Source: Desulfocarbo indianensis (GTDB lineage Bacteria; Desulfobacterota; Desulfarculia; Desulfarculales; Desulfarculaceae). From it: 64,000 nt of DNA. Below are positions 53,361 to 60,880 of the stretch, in pieces. Positions within the stretch are counted from its first letter, which is position 1. Each line of letters begins with the position of its first letter. The stretch covers positions 261,755 through 325,754 of the forward strand of contig LBMP01000004.1 in the NCBI GenBank assembly GCA_001184205.1, in the 5' to 3' direction. The notes under the pieces are model-generated. The model did not search any database. It had not been told where the DNA came from and worked only from the letters and a program-made list of their open reading frames with translations. A program made the translations under genes and the position numbers.

Positions 53361-54182
53361 ATGGTGCAAAACAACAAAAAATTACTGATCGAGTTGTTTG
53401 TTGCAAAGCTGCGCAATGTAATAATTGGTAGTGTCGGCAGAGGGGCAAGAGATCAAAATTATGCCGAAGAAGAGGATGGCAGACTGTTATTGCGACAGAT
53501 CGTTAAAGTATTAAGTCGAGCTGGAAGAACAACAACAGGCATTGCGACTATTACATTGGCCGTTGCCATTCTGACATTGGCTGTTGCCATTCTGACTGGC
53601 ATCATAAGTTGGGAAGCTTATCATCATCAAAAGGAGCCTGGATTACCACAAGTAAGGGTGCATTATTTGCCCCTAATAAAAACATATTTAAATACACAAT
53701 ATAGTGATATAGATGATATTTTTTATAAACGTTTTGAATCGATTCCTTGGGAAGTTACAACAGGCAATGACAAATATATAAGGCATGTTGACAATTCTGG
53801 CCAATTTACATTACAAGAAAACATAAATCTCAGAGAGACAGTAGACAAATATCAAATAGTTATTGGGATTAGATTTCAAGGAAAAATTTTAGATGTCGAT
53901 GTTAACAACTATATCGAAAGTATTGAATTTGCAGTTAGTAGACAAATAAAAATGGTAGATAGTGAAACAAGCAATGATAATTTGGAATGGGTGAAAGTTA
54001 TTGATTACAATTTAAATAAAGAGTTAAATAAAGATAGTAAATCCTTTGTTAGTGAGGGGAATGGTGTATTTTTGGATATTACACAAGCTATCAAAGATGA
54101 GTTGGATGAAAAGCATAAATACAATGAAGATGACAGTGACTGTTTATGGAAGTTTGTCACGCACTGCAAGCTGAAAAAATAA
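53361..54182 (+). CDS. single-pass membrane protein with extracytoplasmic domain
   Basis: It has 273 residues. One hydrophobic segment (about 55-85, containing a duplicated TLAVAIL) follows a basic N-terminal region. The remaining about 185 residues are hydrophilic with no motif I know, probably exposed to the periplasm. The AT-rich codon use is strikingly unlike the neighbours, a sign of transfer. Confidence 0.65.
   Translation: MVQNNKKLLIELFVAKLRNVIIGSVGRGARDQNYAEEEDGRLLLRQIVKVLSRAGRTTTGIATITLAVAILTLAVAILTGIISWEAYHHQKEPGLPQVRVHYLPLIKTYLNTQYSDIDDIFYKRFESIPWEVTTGNDKYIRHVDNSGQFTLQENINLRETVDKYQIVIGIRFQGKILDVDVNNYIESIEFAVSRQIKMVDSETSNDNLEWVKVIDYNLNKELNKDSKSFVSEGNGVFLDITQAIKDELDEKHKYNEDDSDCLWKFVTHCKLKK
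53553..53594 (+). repeat. 21-base tandem duplication within a membrane helix
   Basis: Two adjacent 21-base units (53553-53573 and 53574-53594) differ at one base (ACATTGGCCGTTGCC versus ACATTGGCTGTTGCC at the start). They encode TLAVAIL twice and lengthen the hydrophobic segment. Confidence 0.85.
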
Positions 54183-54213
54183 AATATGTGCACGGGTGTA
54201 TAGTTTAACTGGT

Positions 54214-55464
54214 ATGCAATATAAAAGATATATATTGATTTTTGCGTTGATAATTTTTCATGATTTGGTTTGTAGCATTTGCGAAGCCGCAGATATGTAT
54301 TACATTAAACGAGGGCTTGGGCAGAATGCTTTTGTTCTGGATATATTCAAAAGAGTAAATAGAATTTCTGCTGATCATTGGAAATTTGAATTAATAAAAA
54401 TTGATAAGACTAATGACAATTACGAGCTGCACAACTTAGAATATAAATATGAAACTGATGGAGCAAAAAAATGCCAAGTTGAAGTTGATAAATGTATGGC
54501 TGTAAGGGTATGCGACCATGAAATGTATAAAGAGCAACCTGCCAGGCTCAAGTTGGAGCGAATCCTTAAAGGATCAATGGATGGATGCACCGGAAGCGAT
54601 AAAATTAATTGGAGGCAAATAGAAAATTTTCTTGTGATAGATAATCATAAGAAATTGTTCAGTGATCCTGCGGGCAATGCTTGTTATGATCAAGCAATAA
54701 TAACTATTCCAGAAAAACTCAGTGAAATCGATAGCGGGCCAAGAGTTACAAGATTTAAAAACAAGAAGCACAAAATAGTTTTTTTAAAAATAAATACATC
54801 AAGCCTATCAAGTTATTTTGCGGAAAACCACTTTGTGTGGACTTATCCCCTCAAGGTGGTTGTTTTGCCAAGCTTAGGACCGGAAAACAATGAAATATCA
54901 ATGCTAAACGATATAAAGAAACTTATTGATGGGTTGCTAGAAGCAGACCGTTACGGTAGTGTTTATGTGGATATATTGGGATTTGCTGATAATCAAGATA
55001 CGGAGATAACAGACAGAAATTTTAAAATAAACAAAATATATTCGATGGCACGAGCTTTGGGGTGGTATGTTAAATTATCAAACTCTTTTATCGGCAATAG
55101 TAATATAAAATATTGTATCCATTATTTTTCAAATGTGCTAAGCCACAAAGACATAGGCGATTACAACTATTCTGACGAAAGAATAAATAGTCCATACGCG
55201 TCTATGGATCTGGGAGACTTTAGAAGAAGCTATAATAGGAGAGTTGAGATAATAATAGGGCGAAAACGCAACCCCCACTATTTACTTAATATAAAGAAGG
55301 CATTAAAAACGTCAAGTAGGCAAATGAATAATGAAAAAATAGAATCATACAGAAACTATTTAGATCTCGCCGATCAGAAACCATATGGATTGGATGATAT
55401 TTTTAATGTTTTCTCCAAGATTGAAGATATAAACAAAAACTGCGGTTGCGCCCAGACTCCTTAG
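54214..55464 (+). CDS. exported protein with OmpA-like C-terminal region
   Basis: It has 416 residues. A signal peptide starts MQYKRYILIFALIIF. The long middle is of unknown type. The C-terminal part has VDILGFADNQDTEI, then YNRRVEIIIGRKR, which fits a diverged OmpA/MotB peptidoglycan-binding fold (GHTD-like loop and NRRVEI). AT-rich like the preceding gene, from which it is separated by about 30 bases. ATG at 54214 is chosen over GTG at 54196 because the signal peptide begins there. Confidence 0.65.
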   Translation: MQYKRYILIFALIIFHDLVCSICEAADMYYIKRGLGQNAFVLDIFKRVNRISADHWKFELIKIDKTNDNYELHNLEYKYETDGAKKCQVEVDKCMAVRVCDHEMYKEQPARLKLERILKGSMDGCTGSDKINWRQIENFLVIDNHKKLFSDPAGNACYDQAIITIPEKLSEIDSGPRVTRFKNKKHKIVFLKINTSSLSSYFAENHFVWTYPLKVVVLPSLGPENNEISMLNDIKKLIDGLLEADRYGSVYVDILGFADNQDTEITDRNFKINKIYSMARALGWYVKLSNSFIGNSNIKYCIHYFSNVLSHKDIGDYNYSDERINSPYASMDLGDFRRSYNRRVEIIIGRKRNPHYLLNIKKALKTSSRQMNNEKIESYRNYLDLADQKPYGLDDIFNVFSKIEDINKNCGCAQTP

Positions 55465-55491
55465 CCTATCTCAGTTTAATAATTCTGATTC

Positions 55492-55520
55492 TTGACACCC
55501 CCCTTGCTAATCAGTATAGA
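55492..55520 (+). promoter_or_regulatory. strong sigma-70 promoter
   Basis: TTGACA (55492-55497) and TATAGA (55515-55520) with 17-base spacing are a near-consensus promoter, about 107 bases before the TPR/barrel gene, giving a structured 5' leader. Confidence 0.75.
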
Positions 55521-55538
55521 ATAAATAATAAATAAATA

Positions 55539-55592
55539 GGCGCCATTAGTATAGTGGTGATGGCTTATTGTTCAATTTATGGCGTGTGCGCC
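55539..55592 (+). other. tRNA D-arm-like structured leader
   Basis: GGCGC (55539-55543) can pair with GCGCC (55588-55592). Within it GCCAT-(13 bases)-ATGGC (55542-55546, 55560-55564) forms a D-arm-like hairpin with loop TAGTATAGTGGTG. There is no seven-base anticodon loop and no T arm, so it is not a tRNA gene. It lies in the 5' leader of the next gene. It could be a tRNA remnant or an mRNA structure. Confidence 0.35.
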
Positions 55593-55626
55593 GTATAAAC
55601 TGATATGTAATGAGCTTTGCGATAGA

Positions 55627-57177
55627 ATGAAAACCATACTGAGAATCATCAGCCTCGTTGCCCTAATAAGCGCTCTTTTATCTTCAAGCGCTTTTCCAAA
55701 GCAAGACTATAAAGATAGCGATGTTAATGCGGAAGCGTTATACCAATCTGCCCGCTTCGATGCTTTGAATGGCAATTATGAAGCCGCCTTGCGCAAGCTG
55801 GGCAAAGCCTGCGCCTCCGGAGAACGTCAGGGGAGGATTTTCCTTTTGTTGGCTAAGGTTCAGATTGCCGTGGGCCGTTATGACGAAGCCTTGGCCATTC
55901 TCCAAAGGATAATAGAGAAGGGCGACGATAATAAAAACCAGGCGCACTTGCTGGCTGCGCGGGTATTTGCGGAAAAAAACAATACAGACCTAGCGCTCCA
56001 CCATTGGCAAGCCGTGGAGGCGGAATACCCGGCGATTTCCCTGCGTGGGCAGGTTGCGACGCTGTCCCGAGCGGAGCGCCATGAAGAAGTGATGGCGATC
56101 GCCAGGCGGGTGGCAAAGGCCTCGCCGCCACTTAACGCCGAGGCCCGGCAGGAAATCCTCTACGCCGGGGGTCGGGCGGCCTACCACAATCAGGAGTACG
56201 AGGCTTCCCTCAGAATGCTGGGCCAGGCCTATGACGCGGCTCCCAGCGGGGCGCTGGCCCCGGAGATAAAGGCCTGGCGCCATGACGTGGCGGAGATAGA
56301 CCGGCCCTGGTGGCTGGGCGCGCAGACCGGGTTTCTTTACGACAGCAACGTGTACCTGGACCCCATCTTCCAGGACCCCGCCCACGCGGTGGCTTCGGGT
56401 AAGTCGGACTCGGCTTTCCTGGCTGAGGCCTGGGGGGGCGGCAGGGCCTGGCGCGGGGAGAACGGCTTGGAACTGGGCTTCACCGGCAAGGCGCAGACCG
56501 TGGCCTTTTTCCAGCAGACCGAGGCCAGTTCCAGCTATTGGGCCCCAGGGGCCTATTTGGGCTGGGGCAAGGCCGCCTGGGGATTCCGCGTGCCCTATCA
56601 GTTCTATTATTACTACCGGGGGGCGCGCAAGGACGACTGGTCGCGCATGCATTCGCTCACGCCTTATCTCTACTGGCAAATGACCAAGAGCTTCAAGACG
56701 TTTTTTTCGCTTATCCTGTTCGAAAGGCAGTATTTCGACGGGCGCTCGGGGTCGCTGCACGGCGGCCTGGCGGTGGACCACATTTTGACTTTCGCCCGCA
56801 AGGACGACTATATCCGCTTGGGTTACCGCGTGGATCAGGAAGACGCCTACGACGATATCAGCGGGTACCGAGGCTACGAGGCCACCCTGGGGGCGGGTTG
56901 CCTTTTGCTGGAGGGCCTGAAGCTGGAGGCGGATTTAACCTGGGCGCATTATGATTACGACCCCAGGCAGGAGTGGACCCTGGCCTACGAACCGTTCGAG
57001 CGCAAGGACGAACAAATGCGGCTGACGGTTCAGCTTATCCAGCGGCTCCCTGGCTGGTGGCGGCTTACTTTGAGTTACTACTACATTAATAACGATTCCA
57101 ATGTGGAAGGACCGGGCATCAGCCCGTATGATTATTATAAAAACGTGGCTTCCTTTATGGTGACCAAATATTTCTAA
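55627..57177 (+). CDS. TPR-containing outer-membrane beta-barrel protein
   Basis: It has 516 residues. A signal peptide starts MKTILRIISLVALISALL. About residues 30-215 form TPR-like repeats (LYQSARFDALNGNYEAALRK, RYDEALAIL). From about residue 230 there are amphipathic strands ending MVTKYF. This layout resembles Slam/DUF560-type or exopolysaccharide-secretion barrels. The first about 350 bases have intermediate GC content, then it is GC-rich. The start at 55627 is preferred to the in-frame 55579 because of the signal peptide. Confidence 0.78.
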   Translation: MKTILRIISLVALISALLSSSAFPKQDYKDSDVNAEALYQSARFDALNGNYEAALRKLGKACASGERQGRIFLLLAKVQIAVGRYDEALAILQRIIEKGDDNKNQAHLLAARVFAEKNNTDLALHHWQAVEAEYPAISLRGQVATLSRAERHEEVMAIARRVAKASPPLNAEARQEILYAGGRAAYHNQEYEASLRMLGQAYDAAPSGALAPEIKAWRHDVAEIDRPWWLGAQTGFLYDSNVYLDPIFQDPAHAVASGKSDSAFLAEAWGGGRAWRGENGLELGFTGKAQTVAFFQQTEASSSYWAPGAYLGWGKAAWGFRVPYQFYYYYRGARKDDWSRMHSLTPYLYWQMTKSFKTFFSLILFERQYFDGRSGSLHGGLAVDHILTFARKDDYIRLGYRVDQEDAYDDISGYRGYEATLGAGCLLLEGLKLEADLTWAHYDYDPRQEWTLAYEPFERKDEQMRLTVQLIQRLPGWWRLTLSYYYINNDSNVEGPGISPYDYYKNVASFMVTKYF

Positions 57178-57213
57178 GCGCCTGCCCCAGATATCGGCTG
57201 CGAGGACGCGATC

Positions 57214-58371
57214 ATGCGCGGCGGAATACCATCGGCGCTTTTGGCGGCCTGTCTACTTTGGGCCTTGACCGCCCAGGCGGCCCAGCCCGAGTATGCGGGC
57301 TACATCCTGGAGGTGAGAGGGCAGGGCAGGATAACCAGCAAGGCCCTGGCGCGCGACCTGCCCGCCCAGCCGCAAGCCAAGCTCTATGAAGGCGACGTGG
57401 TGTGGGCCGGCCCGCGCAGCGAAATCCGCATCGTGCTGAGCGACGATTCCTTGCTGCAACTGGGCGCGGACAGCCGGCTGACCATAAGCCGGTTTCTGTT
57501 CGACGCGGGACGGGAAACGCGGGACGCCCAAATGGAGCTTCTCGTGGGCAAGGTGCGGGCGCTGGTCAACGACCTGCTGCGCGGCCGCCAGCGCAAGTTC
57601 GAGGTGCGCACCCCCACCGCCGTGGCGGCGGTGCGGGGCACTTTGTTTTTGGTGTGGGCGCCGGCTGCGGGCCAAACCACGGTTTTGGGCTATGACAACC
57701 CGGTGCAGGTGAGAGCCGCCGACGGCAAGGGCGCGCCGGTTACGGTGAGCCAGGGAACCTTCACCAAGGTGGCCCAGGGCGCTCCGCCCACCGCGCCGGC
57801 CTTGCCCAATCCGGCCCAAGGCAGGGAGTTTCAGGGCCTGTTCCAGGGAGAATCGCCCCAGCCCAAGGGACCGGCGCAACAAGAGGGCAAGGCCGATCAG
57901 GGACCGTCCTTTCAGTTGACGCCCGGTTCCCAGACTTCCGGCCGCGCCGCCTCCCCGGCCGGGCTGAATCCGGGCTCCCTGGCCGGCTCTCCGCCGGGTT
58001 CGCTGGCCGGAACCCCGCCCGGCTCGGTGGCCAAAAGCAATGCGTCCGGCCGCGGCTTCCCCGCGCCCGGCCAAAGCCAGACCCCGCCCGGCCAGGATAA
58101 GGACCAGACGCCGCCCGGCCAGGACAAGACGCCTCCGGGTCAGGACAAGGACAAAACCCCTCCCGGCCAGGACAAGACGCCTCCGGGTCAGGACAAGGAC
58201 AAAACCCCTCCCGGCCAGGACAAGACGCCTCCGGGTCAGGACAAGGACAAAACCCCTCCCGGTCAGGACAAGACGCCTCCAGGACAAGATAAGGACAAAA
58301 CCCCTCCCGGCCAGGACAAGACGCCTCCGGGGCAGGACAAGACGCCTCCGGGTCAGGACAAGAAAAAGTGA
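57214..58371 (+). CDS. FecR-domain protein with C-terminal PPGQDK repeats
   Basis: It has 385 residues. A signal peptide (1-22) is followed by a FecR domain at about 45-150 (LYEGDVVWAGPRSEIRIVL and FEVRTPTAVAAVRGTLFLVW). From about 290 to the end are 12 copies of TPPGQDK in a low-complexity tail. It is probably periplasmic. FecR proteins next to CHASE2-cyclases are common, suggesting a signalling unit with the next gene. Confidence 0.85.
   Translation: MRGGIPSALLAACLLWALTAQAAQPEYAGYILEVRGQGRITSKALARDLPAQPQAKLYEGDVVWAGPRSEIRIVLSDDSLLQLGADSRLTISRFLFDAGRETRDAQMELLVGKVRALVNDLLRGRQRKFEVRTPTAVAAVRGTLFLVWAPAAGQTTVLGYDNPVQVRAADGKGAPVTVSQGTFTKVAQGAPPTAPALPNPAQGREFQGLFQGESPQPKGPAQQEGKADQGPSFQLTPGSQTSGRAASPAGLNPGSLAGSPPGSLAGTPPGSVAKSNASGRGFPAPGQSQTPPGQDKDQTPPGQDKTPPGQDKDKTPPGQDKTPPGQDKDKTPPGQDKTPPGQDKDKTPPGQDKTPPGQDKDKTPPGQDKTPPGQDKTPPGQDKKK
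58081..58371 (+). repeat. TPPGQDK tandem repeat coding region
   Basis: It holds 12 copies of a 7- or 9-residue unit. In the DNA the higher-order period is 48 bases (TPPGQDK followed by TPPGQDKDK), with near-identical copies. Such tracts change length easily. Confidence 0.85.
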
Positions 58372-58433
58372 TCCGGGCCATGCTGACAGCCCCGCCTCTT
58401 TATTCACGCCGCGGCTGAGCGGAGCCACCTCTA

Positions 58434-60596
58434 ATGAAGCGGCTGGCCAGGGCTCTGTTGGCGGGAGGCGTTCTCACCGGCCTGATGATTTTGCTTTACC
58501 TGGCCGGGGTTCCCTTTTTGCATCTGGTGGAGCTGAAGGCCCAGGACGGCCTGTTCCTGGCGCGCGGTCCCCTGGCCGGCCGCAGCGGGCAGGTGGCCGT
58601 GGTGGCGGTGGGCGAGCGCAGCCTGGACCGCCTGGGGCGTTGGCCCTGGCCCCGGGATCAACTGGCCAGGCTGGTGACGGCCACCGCCAGCCGGGGCCCC
58701 AAGGTAATGGGCCTGGATATCGGCTTTTTCGAGCCTGACGACCGCTACCCGCCCCAGGCGCTACGAGAGGCCTTTCAGGCCGGCCGCGCCGGCCAAGCCT
58801 TTGATCCTCACATGCTTCAGGAGAAATTCCACCCGGACCGCGCCCTGGCCAAGGCCATAAGGGAGTGCCCCTGCCCGGTCATCCTGGGCTGGTTCTTTCA
58901 CATGGATGCGGACTCGGCCGGGCGCGCCACGCCCGAGGAACTGGCCGCGCGTCTGGATTCCATCAGCCGTTTCGCCTTTCCTGCCGTGCGTTTCCTGAGC
59001 CCCCAGGCCCTGGACTTCCCCCTGCCCACGGCCTACGCCCCGGAGGCGGTGTTGCCGGGCCTCCTGGAGGCGGCCTCCGGCGCGGGCTTTTTCAACGTGT
59101 TGCCGGACCTGGACGGCGTGGTGCGGCGCATGCCCCTGGTGATGCGCTGCCGGGGCCGGCTTTATCCCTCCCTGGCCCTGGCCTGCCTGGCGCGGCAATT
59201 GGGCGCGGACCTGCCCCGGCCCCAGGTGGGCGTGCAGGGCATGATGCCCCTGGCCATGAAGGGCCGGAGCCTGGCCGTGGATCAGTGGGGCGGGCTGCGG
59301 CTCAACCTGCGGGGCGGGCACCGCGCCATGGTCCCCCTGGAGGCGGTGGACGTGATGGACGGCCGGGCGCCGGCCGGGGCTTTTATGGGCAAGGCGGTGT
59401 TGATCGGCGCCACCGCCGTTGGCTTGTTCGACGCCAAACCCACGGTGTACGACCCGGACCACCCGGCCCTGGAGTTGCAGGCCCAGACTCTGGATAATCT
59501 CCTGGCCGGCGATTTCCTGCGCGAGCCGGGCTGGGCGGGCGAGGCGGCCCTGGCGGCCATGCTTTTCCTGGGCTTGGCCGCCAGCCTGGCCATGGGCCTG
59601 GCCCGCCCGGCCCTGGGCGGTCTGGCTTGCCTGGGGCTGGGCGCGGGCTATTTGGCGTTCGTCTATTATGCCTTCACCCAGGGCTATCTGCTCTCCCTGG
59701 TGCATCCCCTGCTCACCTTGCTGGCGGTGGGGGTGGGGCTTTTGGCCTGGCGCTATTTCGGCGAGGAGCGGGAAAAGCGGGGCATCCGCAAGGTATTCCA
59801 GCATTATTTGCACCCCTCGGTAATCGCCGAGCTTTTGGGCGATCCCGGAAAGCTTCACCTGGGAGGTCAAAAGCGGGTGCTCACCGTGCTGTTTTCCGAC
59901 ATCCGCAACTTCGTGGATTTTTGCGAAATCATGGAGCCGGAGGCGGTGGCCGGCCAGCTCAACGAGTACATGGACCGCATGGCCCAAGTGGTTCTGGCCA
60001 ACCAGGGCGTGCTGGACAAGTTCATGGGCGACGCGCTGATGGCCTTTTTCGGCGCGCCCATGGCCCAGCCCGACCACGCGGCTCGGGCCTGCCGTACGGC
60101 CTTGGCCATGCAGGAGACCCTCAAGGAGCTTAACCAGGCCTGGCAGCGGCGCGGCAGGCCCGCCTTGCGCATGGGCGTGGGCATCAGCACGGGTCCCATG
60201 ATCGTGGGCAACATGGGCTCCCGGCAATATTTCGATTACACGGTGCTGGGCAAGGCGGTGAACAGCGGCGCCCGCCTGGAGGAACTCACCAAGCTGATTC
60301 CCGGCGCCGATATCATCGTGAGCCAGGAAACCCGGGACGCCTGCCGGGAGGAATTCCTGTTCAGGCCCCTGGACCGCAGGGCCCTGCCCGGAACCCGCGA
60401 GCAGGTGATCGCGTATCAGCTCTTGGGGGCCAGGGGCCAGGCCGGCGAACCGGACTGGCTGCCCCAGGTTGAAAAGGCGTTCGATCTGTTTTTGGCCGGC
60501 CGCCGGCAAGAGAGCCTGGCCCTGTGGCAGGACCTGGCCGAGAAAAGACCCGACGACGCGGCCACGCTTTACATGATCAAACGGCTGGGAGAGTAA
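58434..60596 (+). CDS. CHASE2-domain class III adenylate cyclase
   Basis: It has 720 residues. An N-terminal membrane helix (about 6-24) is followed by an extracytoplasmic CHASE2 sensor (to about 370) and three membrane helices. The cyclase domain (about 475-650) has metal Asp in LFSDIRNF and FMGDALMAFF, base-specifying LDKF, and NSGARLEE with catalytic Asn/Arg. It makes cAMP (probably) in response to a periplasmic signal. It sits behind the FecR gene; an upstream TPR barrel may belong to the same pathway. Confidence 0.92.
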   Translation: MKRLARALLAGGVLTGLMILLYLAGVPFLHLVELKAQDGLFLARGPLAGRSGQVAVVAVGERSLDRLGRWPWPRDQLARLVTATASRGPKVMGLDIGFFEPDDRYPPQALREAFQAGRAGQAFDPHMLQEKFHPDRALAKAIRECPCPVILGWFFHMDADSAGRATPEELAARLDSISRFAFPAVRFLSPQALDFPLPTAYAPEAVLPGLLEAASGAGFFNVLPDLDGVVRRMPLVMRCRGRLYPSLALACLARQLGADLPRPQVGVQGMMPLAMKGRSLAVDQWGGLRLNLRGGHRAMVPLEAVDVMDGRAPAGAFMGKAVLIGATAVGLFDAKPTVYDPDHPALELQAQTLDNLLAGDFLREPGWAGEAALAAMLFLGLAASLAMGLARPALGGLACLGLGAGYLAFVYYAFTQGYLLSLVHPLLTLLAVGVGLLAWRYFGEEREKRGIRKVFQHYLHPSVIAELLGDPGKLHLGGQKRVLTVLFSDIRNFVDFCEIMEPEAVAGQLNEYMDRMAQVVLANQGVLDKFMGDALMAFFGAPMAQPDHAARACRTALAMQETLKELNQAWQRRGRPALRMGVGISTGPMIVGNMGSRQYFDYTVLGKAVNSGARLEELTKLIPGADIIVSQETRDACREEFLFRPLDRRALPGTREQVIAYQLLGARGQAGEPDWLPQVEKAFDLFLAGRRQESLALWQDLAEKRPDDAATLYMIKRLGE

Positions 60597-60880
60597 TAGG
60601 CTTTGGGCCGCTTCTTGTGCCCTGGCCGCCGGATAAAGGATAGTTTCCTTTTTGTATTTTGCTGCGATGGACAAATTAAACCCGGCGGGTTAATAATATA
60701 AACTTATGTCTAAAATGCGCTGGGGGGAACGGTGGCCGCCGGGGCGCGGCCAGCCGTGTAAAGCGTAAGCGCCGGCCGGGAAGCGCCAGTTTTGCCGCTT
60801 CCGGCGGCGTGGGAGGCGGGAAGGTCCGTGGTGTTCCACGGCAAGACAATGTCACGGTGACAACTAACCCAGGACTCATC

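Larger units (their letters stand above)
53330..55470 (+). other. AT-rich island within GC-rich chromosome
   Basis: The two genes here use A/T-ending codons throughout (many AAA, AAT, ATA, TTA), unlike every other gene in the window. The shift is sharp at about 53.33 kb and fades inside the next gene after 55.6 kb. This indicates recent acquisition. I see no integrase, transposase or flanking repeats. Confidence 0.75.

Noticed and set aside
53330-55470. insertion sequence or prophage
   Set aside because: No transposase, integrase, terminal repeats or phage genes are seen; only base composition is unusual.
55539-55592. tRNA gene
   Set aside because: Only the D-arm-like part and a closing stem are present. 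There is no seven-base anticodon loop, no T arm and no CCA end.
58081-58371. CRISPR-like repeats
   Set aside because: The repeats are in frame, code TPPGQDK units, and have no unique spacers.
58761-60674. 637-residue open frame opposite the CHASE2-cyclase
   Set aside because: It is the antisense shadow of a clear cyclase gene in GC-rich DNA. The product is rich in Gln, His, Gly and Ala with no domain and no ribosome-binding site.
60826-60841. CCGTGG-TGTT-CCACGG hairpin as a terminator or operator
   Set aside because: It is short, lies just before the kinase start and has no T run. I cannot support a role.
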